Source: CAZBDU01 sp964490725 (GTDB lineage: Bacteria > Spirochaetota > Spirochaetia > SZUA-6 > DRHE01). Taken from it: 12,674 nucleotides of DNA. Below the pieces are notes generated by a model. That model was not told the origin of the DNA and searched no databases. It saw only the letters and a program-made list of their open reading frames with translations. Position 1 is the stretch's first letter. Each line of letters opens with the position of its first letter. Where the stretch lies: NCBI GenBank assembly GCA_964490725.1, contig CAZBDU010000128.1, positions 1 to 12,674 on the forward strand, read 5' to 3'. This document shows positions 6,711 to 12,674 of this stretch, piece after piece. The position numbers were made by a program, and so were the translations under genes.

Positions 6711-6726
6711 CCCGCCGGACGGCGGG
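6711..6726 (+). terminator. Hairpin downstream of the aldo/keto reductase
   Basis: CCCGCC (6711-6716), loop GGAC, GGCGGG (6721-6726), 37 bp after the reductase stop and in the convergent spacer. No T-run follows, so intrinsic termination is doubtful. Confidence 0.3.
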
Positions 6727-6751
6727 ATCGGTCCCGACCCGCAGGGGACGG

Positions 6752-6783
6752 CCGGCCCGACCAGCCAGGCGGGAGGGGGCCGG
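6752..6783 (-). terminator. Hairpin just downstream of the sulfatase stop
   Basis: The arms CCGGCCC (6752-6758) and GGGCCGG (6777-6783) form a 7-bp stem with an 18-nt loop, two nucleotides past the sulfatase stop on its transcript. No T-run is present. With the hairpin at 6711-6726 it may separate the two converging transcripts. Confidence 0.3.
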
Positions 6784-6785
6784 AC

Positions 6786-8462
6786 CTACCAGGGCGCGAT
6801 CTCTTCCAGCCTCTCCCAGGGGACCACCCCGCAGCCCTCTGCCCAGGCTTGAAAGCGCGCAATCATCCCAGCCGCCCTGGTCTTCTCCCCTTCCACCCGG
6901 TCGTCCAGCTCGGTGCGGTCCTTCTCCAGGTTGTACAGCTCCCAGGGGCCCGGGTAGCGCCTCACCAGCTTCCAGTCCCCGTCCCGCAGGGCGCAGTTAC
7001 CCTCGTGCTCCCAGTAGATGGGCGCCGGGCGGCGCCACCGCTCTCCCCGGACCGCCGCCAGAAAGCTCTCCCCCGCCGGCGGCTCCACCTCCCGGCCCCG
7101 CAGCTCCGAGGGGGCCTTTACCCCGGCGGCCTCCAGGCAGGTGGCCATGATGTCCACCACGTGGGCCGGCTCGTGCACCAGCCGGTGCTCCCCGCCGCCG
7201 GCCGGCCAGCGCACGATCAGCGGCGTGGCAATCCCCCCCTCGTGGACCCAGTGCTTGAACAGGCGGAAGGGCGTGTTGCTGGCGTTCGCCCAGGGCAGGT
7301 CGTAGCTCATGTAGGTCTGCTCGGAACCGGGCATGAGGCCCGGGAAGTTGCCCGCCTTGACGATCTCACCCCTGCGGGTGGGGTAGATCAGGTCCTGCAC
7401 CGGACCGTCCTCCTGGAGGAGCTCCGCGCAGCCGCCGTTGTCGGAGAGAAAGAGCACCAGAGTGTTCTCGGCTTCACCGGTGTCCCGCAACGCCTGGAGG
7501 ATCCGCCCCACCCCCTGATCCATGCGGTCCACCTGGGCGGCGTAGACGGCCATGCGGCTGTCTTCCCAATCCCGGTGGGCCGCCTCCTCCCAGGGCGGCG
7601 CGTCGGGGTCCCGGGGGGAGATGGGCCACCTGCCGTCCAGGATGCCCAGCGCCACCATGCGGTCGTAGCGGTCCTTGCGCACGCGGTCCCAGCCCCCGCG
7701 GTAGCGCCCCTGGTAGCGGGCAATGTCCTCCGGCAGGGCGTGAAGCGGCCAGTGCGGCGCGGTGTAGGCCACGTAGAGGAAGAAGGGCCGGCGCTCGGCG
7801 CCTGGAGAGGTCCCGGGGGCGGAGCCCGCGGGCGGGCCCCCTCCGGCTCCCGCTCTCCCCCGGGGCGCGAACTCGTGGATCAGCCGCACCGCCTCCTCGC
7901 TGATGGCGTCGGTGTAGTAGAACTCTTCGTCGGGCTGCACGTCGATGAAGCGCTCCTGGCGCATCAGGGTGTGGGGCCGGAAGTAGCTGCCGCAGCCGTG
8001 GAGCGTCCCGTAGAAGCGCTCGAAGCCCCGGCCCAGTGGCGTTGGGTGCCCCGGGTCGGCGGGGCTCCAGCTCGCGGGACGCTTGATGTCGTATCCTCCT
8101 CCCACGTGCCACTTGCCCGACATCAGGGTGTGGTACCCGGCCCCTCCCAGCGCCTCCGCGATAGTGGCGCACCGGTGGTTCAGGTAGCCCTGATAGGCCG
8201 GGTGGCCCAGGTCGGCCATCATGTGCCCTACCCCTGCCTGATGGGGGTACAGCCCGGTCAGCAGCGCCGCCCGGGAGGGGCAGCAACGGGCCCCGTTGTA
8301 CATCTGGGTGAACCGCACTCCTTCGGCGGCCAGCCGATCGATGTTGGGCGTGGCGATTTCCGAGCCGTAGCAGCCGATGTCCGAGTAGCCCATGTCGTCC
8401 ACCAGGATGAGGACGATGTTGGGCCGCCCCTCATTTCCCTTCCGTTCCGTGCCTTCCCTCAT
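6786..8462 (-). CDS. Arylsulfatase, type I formylglycine-dependent (AtsA-like), no signal peptide
   Basis: 558 residues from the ATG at 8462, close in length to bacterial AtsA enzymes, which cleave sulfate esters. The active-site Cys destined to become formylglycine is C60 in the CxPSR motif (CCPSR, 60-64). Other family residues are D22-D23 in LILVDDMGYSDIG, K117 and H119 in SGKWHVGG, H237 in YTAPHWPLH, D341-N342 in LFLSDNGG, and the late FKHWVHEGGIATPLI block. The start is clear because an AAGGAGG site lies just ahead; the frame stays open to 8501 but without a better start. No signal peptide is present, so the enzyme should be cytoplasmic. Residues 200-225 are a Gly/Ala/Pro-rich insertion between conserved blocks. 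Maturation needs a formylglycine-generating enzyme or radical-SAM maturase, neither of which is in this window. The MFS gene lies upstream on the same strand. Confidence 0.93.
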   Translation of the reverse strand: MREGTERKGNEGRPNIVLILVDDMGYSDIGCYGSEIATPNIDRLAAEGVRFTQMYNGARCCPSRAALLTGLYPHQAGVGHMMADLGHPAYQGYLNHRCATIAEALGGAGYHTLMSGKWHVGGGYDIKRPASWSPADPGHPTPLGRGFERFYGTLHGCGSYFRPHTLMRQERFIDVQPDEEFYYTDAISEEAVRLIHEFAPRGRAGAGGGPPAGSAPGTSPGAERRPFFLYVAYTAPHWPLHALPEDIARYQGRYRGGWDRVRKDRYDRMVALGILDGRWPISPRDPDAPPWEEAAHRDWEDSRMAVYAAQVDRMDQGVGRILQALRDTGEAENTLVLFLSDNGGCAELLQEDGPVQDLIYPTRRGEIVKAGNFPGLMPGSEQTYMSYDLPWANASNTPFRLFKHWVHEGGIATPLIVRWPAGGGEHRLVHEPAHVVDIMATCLEAAGVKAPSELRGREVEPPAGESFLAAVRGERWRRPAPIYWEHEGNCALRDGDWKLVRRYPGPWELYNLEKDRTELDDRVEGEKTRAAGMIARFQAWAEGCGVVPWERLEEIAPW

Positions 8463-8499
8463 CCTCCCTCCTTCCCGAATCAGCAGCGCTCCAGCCGGC

Positions 8500-8521
8500 A
8501 CGGGCGGCGCGCCGGGCCCGT
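8500..8521 (-). repeat. Inverted repeat in the predicted sulfatase 5' leader
   Basis: Arms ACGGGC (8500-8505) and GCCCGT (8516-8521) enclose GGCGCGCC, itself a perfect palindrome. It lies about 38-59 nt before the sulfatase ATG and about 50 bp downstream of the predicted promoter. It could be a protein binding site or a leader hairpin, or chance in GC-rich DNA. Confidence 0.35.
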
Positions 8522-8573
8522 CTGGCTGAGCGAGCCGCGAGATCGGCCGTCATGGCCCTGCCGGGCATGGGAC

Positions 8574-8602
8574 AGGGTAGCAGTGATCGGGGGGCGGCGC
8601 AA
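8574..8602 (-). promoter_or_regulatory. Predicted promoter of the sulfatase gene
   Basis: On the minus strand TTGCGC (8602-8597), 17-bp spacer, TACCCT (8579-8574) with an extended TGC just upstream. It would give a leader of about 100 nt containing the inverted repeat at 8500-8521, so the sulfatase can be expressed apart from the MFS gene 202 bp upstream. Confidence 0.45.
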
Positions 8603-8664
8603 TCTCGCCTGCTGCGGCAGAGGCGCAGGCGGGAGCGCGACCCGCGGGCCAGGCGGCCCCCTCC

Positions 8665-9864
8665 TCAGGAGCCGGCGGGCGAGCCGGGTGCCGCCTTCCG
8701 GGCCGGCGCGAGGCGCCGGTAGGCCAGCAGCGCCGTCAGCATCAGCACCAGGAAGGGAAGGCTCGCCAGGTTCAGCGTCTTCCAGCCGAAGTGGAACAGC
8801 CCCGCCCCGGCGGACAGGGAGGCGACGGCCTGGACCCCGAAGACCAGGAAGTCGTTGGCGGCCTGAGCCTTGAACCGTTCCGCCGGGCGGTAGCTTCCCG
8901 TGAGGAGGGTCGTCCCTCCCACGAAGAGAAAGTTCCAACCCACCCCCAGCAGAACCATGGCGGTCCAGTAGAAGCCCAGGGCCTGGCCGGAAAGCCCCAA
9001 GGCCGCGGAGCCCGCCAGGGCCGCCACTCCGGCGACCGCCACGGGAAGGGGCCCCCACCGTCCGATCAGCACTCCAGTGAACAGCGACGGGAGGTACATG
9101 CCCACCACGTGGCTCTGAATGACCCGGGCCGTCGGCTCCAGACCGATGAGATCGATCCTGTGCATGCTCACCGGCGCGGCGGTCATGAGGAAGCTCATCA
9201 CCCCGTAGGAGACCACCCCGGCAAGCACCGCCACCCGGAAGGCCGGCTGCCCCGCAATGACCCCCAGGGGCCGCGCGGGGCCGGCGGCCCGCTCCCGCGG
9301 CGCTTCGGGCTCGCGCAGCAAGAGCATCGCCGCCGCCACCAGCAGGTACAGCCCGCTCAGCACGAGCAGCGAGCCGGCGAAGGGCGCCCCGGCGATCCAG
9401 TCCCTGCCCCGGCTTCCCAGCTCGGGACCCAGGAAGCCCGCCACCACCCCGCCTATGAGCACCAGGGACACGGCCCGCCCGGCCTGAGCCGGCTCCACGC
9501 TCTCCGCCGCGGCGAAGCGGTACTGCTGCACGAACGCCCTGTTGGCGCCGACGAAGGCCGCCGCCACGCAGAACAGTGGGAAGCTCTCCCGGGAAACGGC
9601 CAGCGCTGCCACCGCGGCGGCGGCGGAGGCCACGGTCGCCGCGAGGGCAAAACCAAGACGGCGGCCTATCCGTTTCATCAGCAGCGCCGCCGGGACGGTG
9701 GTGGCAGCCAGCCCGATGACCATGAGGCCGATGGGCAGGGTGGAAAACGCCGGATCCGGCGCCAGCGAAGCGCCGACGATTCCGCCCAGAAACAGCAGCA
9801 TGGAAACCCCGGACACGCCCAGGGCCTGGCCGAGGCCCAGAATGACCAGATTGCGCGCGCGCAT
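8665..9864 (-). CDS. Major facilitator superfamily transporter
   Basis: 399 residues, strongly hydrophobic with about 12 predicted membrane helices. The loop between helices 2 and 3 carries the MFS motif A-like LMKRIGRRLGF (62-72), and a charged central loop (EPEAPRERAAG) divides the two six-helix halves. An arginine-containing ANRAFVQQYRFAAAE segment (107-121) in helix 4 may touch substrate. The frame runs upstream to 10269, but that part is repeat-derived and not membrane-like; the ATG at 9864 begins just before helix 1 and sits 7 nt behind a predicted -10, with no Shine-Dalgarno. It diverges from the acylase gene and lies upstream of the sulfatase. Substrate and direction cannot be told; export of a small molecule or uptake of an acylase or sulfatase substrate are both possible. 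Confidence 0.88.
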   Translation of the reverse strand: MRARNLVILGLGQALGVSGVSMLLFLGGIVGASLAPDPAFSTLPIGLMVIGLAATTVPAALLMKRIGRRLGFALAATVASAAAAVAALAVSRESFPLFCVAAAFVGANRAFVQQYRFAAAESVEPAQAGRAVSLVLIGGVVAGFLGPELGSRGRDWIAGAPFAGSLLVLSGLYLLVAAAMLLLREPEAPRERAAGPARPLGVIAGQPAFRVAVLAGVVSYGVMSFLMTAAPVSMHRIDLIGLEPTARVIQSHVVGMYLPSLFTGVLIGRWGPLPVAVAGVAALAGSAALGLSGQALGFYWTAMVLLGVGWNFLFVGGTTLLTGSYRPAERFKAQAANDFLVFGVQAVASLSAGAGLFHFGWKTLNLASLPFLVLMLTALLAYRRLAPARKAAPGSPAGS

Positions 9865-9871
9865 GCCGGAA

Positions 9872-9899
9872 AGGTAAGCAGGCGCCGGGTCCGGGTCAA
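9872..9899 (-). promoter_or_regulatory. Predicted promoter of the MFS gene, leaderless geometry
   Basis: On the minus strand TTGACC (9899-9894), 16-bp spacer, and TTACCT (9877-9872) preceded by an extended TGC. Seven nucleotides separate the -10 from the ATG at 9864, so the transcript should begin at or beside the start codon. No ribosome binding site is present. Confidence 0.5.
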
Positions 9900-9974
9900 A
9901 CGCCGGCAGGCGGGGATCCCCACTCTTCAGGCGCCGCCGCGTCTCCCGGCTGCCTTCCGGGCCTCCTCCCTTCC

Positions 9975-10043
9975 GAGCCTCCCGGGCCTCCCGCGCTCCC
10001 GGGCCTCCCGCCCTCCCGAGCCTCCCGGGCCTCCCGCCCTCCC
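9975..10043. repeat. Tandem 17/26-bp pyrimidine-rich repeat, G-quadruplex-capable on the minus strand
   Basis: The plus strand reads as a 17-mer GGGCCTCCCGCNCTCCC at 9984-10000, 10001-10017 and 10027-10043, with a 9-mer GAGCCTCCC before the first (9975-9983) and third (10018-10026) copies. The two 26-bp composites differ at one base. Degenerate copies extend left to about 9959. The minus strand therefore holds about ten GGG runs spaced by 1-6 bases. It lies between the divergent MFS and acylase promoters. It shows no coding signal. Confidence 0.75.
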
Positions 10044-10080
10044 GGGCTGGCGCGCACGCCGGACGGCCAAGGGGGATTTC

Positions 10081-10110
10081 TTGCTCCGCCGCCCAGGTAG
10101 GACGTATGCT
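10081..10110 (+). promoter_or_regulatory. Tentative promoter of the acylase gene
   Basis: TTGCTC (10081-10086) and TATGCT (10105-10110) at 18 bp. The predicted start would fall inside the Shine-Dalgarno sequence, which speaks against this assignment; the true promoter may lie slightly upstream. Confidence 0.25.
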
Positions 10111-10126
10111 GTGGCGGAGGTGCGCC

Positions 10127-12583
10127 ATGAGACAGACGGGGTGGTTTCCGGGCTGGCCGCTTCGCCCGGCCCGGCTGGGTGAGGGGCGGCGGCTGACGGC
10201 GCTTCCTCTTTCCGCGCCCGTGGAGGTGCTGCGGGACCGCTGGGGCATCCCCCACGTCTTTGCCAGCAACGAAGGGGACCTGATGTGCGCCCAGGGATTC
10301 CTGCACGCCCAGGACCGGCTCTGGCAGATGGAGTCTCTGCGCAGGCTGGCTGGCGGAACGCTGGCCGGGATGGTGGGGGCCGAAGCGGTGGGGTTGGACA
10401 GTTTCTCCCGCCTGGCCGGCTTCGACGCGCTGCGCCGCAGGGCGCTCGCCGCCTTGGCAGGCCGCGACCTGAGGGCGTGCCAGGCCTACCTGGCTGGGGT
10501 GAACGCCTACCTGGAGACCGCTCGCCGCCTGCCCCTGGAGTTCCGCGCCCTCGGCTTCCGGCCCACGCCGTGGGGCTTCCGGGACCTGGCCGGGGCGCTG
10601 CCTGCCAACGCCTGGTTCCTGCAGACCAACTACCAGGAAGAGCTGCTGGCTCTGCGGCTGCGCAGCCGCTTCAGCCTGGGCCAGTGGAACGAGCTTTTCC
10701 CCTCCTGGCCCGGCGCTGCGCTGCCGGAGGAGGACTTCTTCCCCCGCTGGCGGGGCGTGCGGATCGGCGCGCCCCTGCCCGAGGCCCTGGCCTACTACCC
10801 GGAGCTGGCCGGACTGGCGGCCTCGGGGGAGGGCTTCGCGCCCGGGAGCGCCGCCGCCTCCGCGGGGTCTGTCCCTGGCCCGGGTGCGCCCGGGCCCCCC
10901 GCCGGCCCGGTTCTCCCCGGCGGCTCCACCCCGCTGGGCGCCAGCAACAACTGGGTGGCCGCCCGAGGTGAAGGCGGGGCGCCCATCCTGGCCAACGACC
11001 CGCACCTGGGCATGGCTGTGCCGCAGATCTGGTACCTCTGCCACCTGCACTGCCCGGAGCTCAACGTCTGCGGCGGCTCCCTGCCCGGCGTCCCGGGCGT
11101 CATCATCGGCCGCAACGAGCACCTGGCCTGGGGGGTGACCAACCTGATGGCCGACTGCACGGACCTCTACCTGGTCTGCGTGGACCCGCGCCGTCCCACC
11201 CGCTACCTGTACCGCGGCGAGTACAGGGACATGGAGGTGGAGCGAACCGTGATCCCCGTGGCCGGCCGCTCGGGACATACCTTCACGATCCACCGGACCC
11301 TCCACGGACCGGTGATCACGCGCCTGGAGCCGGGCGTGGAGGCGGCGGCCTGCCTCAAGTGGTACGGAACCTGCGACAGCCCCGGGCTCACCGACACGAC
11401 CATCCGCGGGTTCTTCCAGCTGAACCGGGCAGGGAATGTGGAGCAGGCCCTGGCCGCTGTGGACCTGATCGGCACCGTGGGCCAGAACTTCGTGATGGCG
11501 GACACCGCCGGCCGCATCGCCTGGCGCCCCAGCGGCCGGCTGCCCCTGCGGAAGGGCTACTCCGGGCGCCTGCCGGCTGACGGTTCCTCGGGGGACAATG
11601 ACTGGAGCGGCTTCCTGCCGCCCCAACGGATGCCCCTGCGGGTGGACCCACCGGAGGGATGGATCGCCACCGCCAACGACCGGTCCGCCCTGGAGGGATT
11701 CGCCTCCTCGGTCAGCCACACCTGGTGCGCGCCCTACCGCCGGGAGCGGATCGTGCAGCTCCTGGAGCGTGCCCCGGCGCCCTCCGTCCGTGATTTCCAG
11801 GCCATCCAGACGGACCTGCATTCCCTGCGGGCCGAACGGATCGTGCCCGTCCTGCTGGGCCTGCGCTACGCGCATCCCGACGCCGTTCTGGCGGCGGAGC
11901 TTCTCAGAGGCTGGGACTTCGTGGTGAGCGGACGGAGCGCCGCCGCCCTGGTCTTCGCCGTCTTCCTGGAGCAGATGACCCACTGCCTGCTGGACCCGCT
12001 CCTTGGCGAAGGGGTGAGCGTGATCCTGTCGGTGGGACCGTACCTCTACAACTGCCTGGACGGTCTGTTCGCAGCCGCCCGCGAGGGGGAAGCGCCCCCC
12101 GGGCTGCTGGGAGGCCGCTCCCTCGACGGGCTCTGCGAGCAGGCCCTGGCCGGCGCGACGGCGGCGATTCGGGACGCCCTGGGCGCCCGGGTCGGGGGGT
12201 GGCGTTGGGATCGGCTGCACACGTTCCACTACCGCCACCCGGGCGCCCGGGGAGCGGCCTCCCGCTGGCTGCTCAACCGGGGCCGCTACCCGGCAGGGGG
12301 CTGCGCCTCCACGGTGAACGTGGCGGCGGTCAACACGGCCCACGCACGCGCCCCCCTCGACCGCTACGAGGTCCGCACCGTCCCCTCGCTGCGGATCATC
12401 TGCTCCCTCGCCGCGCCCGACGCCACGATGGTCAACGCACCGATGGGGCAGTCCGGGCAGCCGGGACACCGCCACTACGACGACATGATCCGCCCCTGGA
12501 TGAACGGGCAGATGATGCCCCTGCCCTTGACCCGCGATGGGGCGGAGCGCATCTGCGTCCGCCGCACCGTGCTCAGCCCTTGA
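10127..12583 (+). CDS. Penicillin acylase family Ntn-hydrolase (peptidase S45-like), no signal peptide
   Basis: 818 residues, a full-length precursor that should cleave itself into alpha and beta chains. The alpha part opens with VEVLRDRWGIPHVFA and AQGFLHAQDRLWQME, both typical. The beta chain should begin at the nucleophile S273 in LGASNNWVAARG, followed by NDPHLG (290-295), QNFVMADTAGRIAW, IATANDR with probable oxyanion N517, WDRLHTFHYRHP, and the closing PMGQSGQPGHRHYDD with WMNGQMMPL. A Pro/Gly/Ala-rich segment (about 232-268) stands where the spacer peptide lies. The ATG at 10127 has GGAGG six bases ahead and is preferred to the ATG at 10106. There is no signal peptide, so it should act in the cytoplasm, unlike Gram-negative periplasmic acylases. 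Family members deacylate beta-lactam side chains, acyl-homoserine lactones or other N-acyl amides; which applies here is unknown. Confidence 0.93.
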   Translation: MRQTGWFPGWPLRPARLGEGRRLTALPLSAPVEVLRDRWGIPHVFASNEGDLMCAQGFLHAQDRLWQMESLRRLAGGTLAGMVGAEAVGLDSFSRLAGFDALRRRALAALAGRDLRACQAYLAGVNAYLETARRLPLEFRALGFRPTPWGFRDLAGALPANAWFLQTNYQEELLALRLRSRFSLGQWNELFPSWPGAALPEEDFFPRWRGVRIGAPLPEALAYYPELAGLAASGEGFAPGSAAASAGSVPGPGAPGPPAGPVLPGGSTPLGASNNWVAARGEGGAPILANDPHLGMAVPQIWYLCHLHCPELNVCGGSLPGVPGVIIGRNEHLAWGVTNLMADCTDLYLVCVDPRRPTRYLYRGEYRDMEVERTVIPVAGRSGHTFTIHRTLHGPVITRLEPGVEAAACLKWYGTCDSPGLTDTTIRGFFQLNRAGNVEQALAAVDLIGTVGQNFVMADTAGRIAWRPSGRLPLRKGYSGRLPADGSSGDNDWSGFLPPQRMPLRVDPPEGWIATANDRSALEGFASSVSHTWCAPYRRERIVQLLERAPAPSVRDFQAIQTDLHSLRAERIVPVLLGLRYAHPDAVLAAELLRGWDFVVSGRSAAALVFAVFLEQMTHCLLDPLLGEGVSVILSVGPYLYNCLDGLFAAAREGEAPPGLLGGRSLDGLCEQALAGATAAIRDALGARVGGWRWDRLHTFHYRHPGARGAASRWLLNRGRYPAGGCASTVNVAAVNTAHARAPLDRYEVRTVPSLRIICSLAAPDATMVNAPMGQSGQPGHRHYDDMIRPWMNGQMMPLPLTRDGAERICVRRTVLSP

Positions 12584-12674
12584 GGCGGCCGCTGCCGGGC
12601 CCTGCGTCCCCGCGCCGGGGCCGCGGAGCCGGGGGCGCGGCCCGTCCTGCCCCCCGGTGCGTGCCCGCCCCGCG
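12584..12674. other. GC-rich tail after the acylase, no gene seen
   Basis: The last 91 bases hold no coding signal I can support. A 7-bp inverted repeat, CCGCGCC (12610-12616) and GGCGCGG (12634-12640), with CCGCGG in its loop, lies 26 bp after the acylase stop and could help end the transcript, but no T-run follows. Confidence 0.3.

Noticed and set aside
9959..10048. The tandem repeat as a CRISPR array.
   Set aside because: Units are contiguous 9-17 bp with no unique spacers and no cas genes nearby.
9865..10269. N-terminal extension of the MFS protein to a start at 10269.
   Set aside because: The added residues come from the tandem repeat (REA and GGR runs) and from the start of the acylase on the other strand; the ATG at 9864 begins right before helix 1.
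9896..12475. An 859-codon minus-strand open frame opposite the acylase.
   Set aside because: It is the antisense shadow of a well-conserved acylase gene; its composition is rich in Gly, Arg, Gln and His without any motif.
10127..12583. The acylase plus the LuxR regulator as a quorum-quenching or quorum-sensing system.
   Set aside because: The LuxR protein lacks the autoinducer domain, no LuxI-like synthase is present, and the two genes are about 8 kb apart with unrelated genes between.

Overview
This is a very GC-rich bacterial window, judged by eye and not counted. Codons end mostly in G or C, promoters are sigma70-like, and Shine-Dalgarno sites are clear at some genes and absent at others. 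There are no rRNA or tRNA genes, integrases, transposases, CRISPR arrays or phage genes. The gene set does not fix the taxon. A seven-helix membrane LuxR regulator, an AtsA-like sulfatase and a signal-less penicillin-acylase homologue would fit a high-GC Bacillota lineage (for example Limnochordia-like) or Chloroflexota, but this is a weak inference.

Layout, left to right. A secreted M15-type D,D-carboxypeptidase-like protein (minus, 80-1063) diverges from a membrane-anchored LuxR-type regulator (plus, 1263-2171); the spacer carries a 16-bp tandem repeat. Next comes a decayed C-terminal piece of an imidazolonepropionase-type amidohydrolase (plus, about 2349-2552). It faces an intact but different amidohydrolase (amidohydrolase-2 family, minus, 2569-3390), with an HD-domain phosphohydrolase behind it (minus, 3470-4384). 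Divergent from the HD gene are an M24-fold protein that has lost at least two metal ligands (plus, 4566-5756) and an aldo/keto reductase (plus, 5816-6673). The reductase converges on an arylsulfatase (minus, 6786-8462), which lies downstream of an MFS transporter (minus, 8665-9864). The transporter diverges from an Ntn-hydrolase of the penicillin acylase family (plus, 10127-12583) across a spacer with a C-rich/G-rich tandem repeat able to form G-quadruplexes on the minus strand.

Most genes look like single transcription units with their own promoters, so this is a loose collection of hydrolases, one transporter and one regulator rather than an operon or a dedicated system. The best functional pairings are regulator with peptidase (divergent), transporter with acylase (divergent), and transporter with sulfatase (same strand). 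All three are inferences from position only.

I found no convincing undescribed multi-gene system. The points most worth following are the promoter geometry implying leaderless mRNAs at several genes, two enzymes with substituted metal ligands (M24-like and amidohydrolase-2), the amidohydrolase remnant, the G-quadruplex repeat between divergent promoters, and proline/alanine/glycine-rich insertions in three otherwise conserved proteins.
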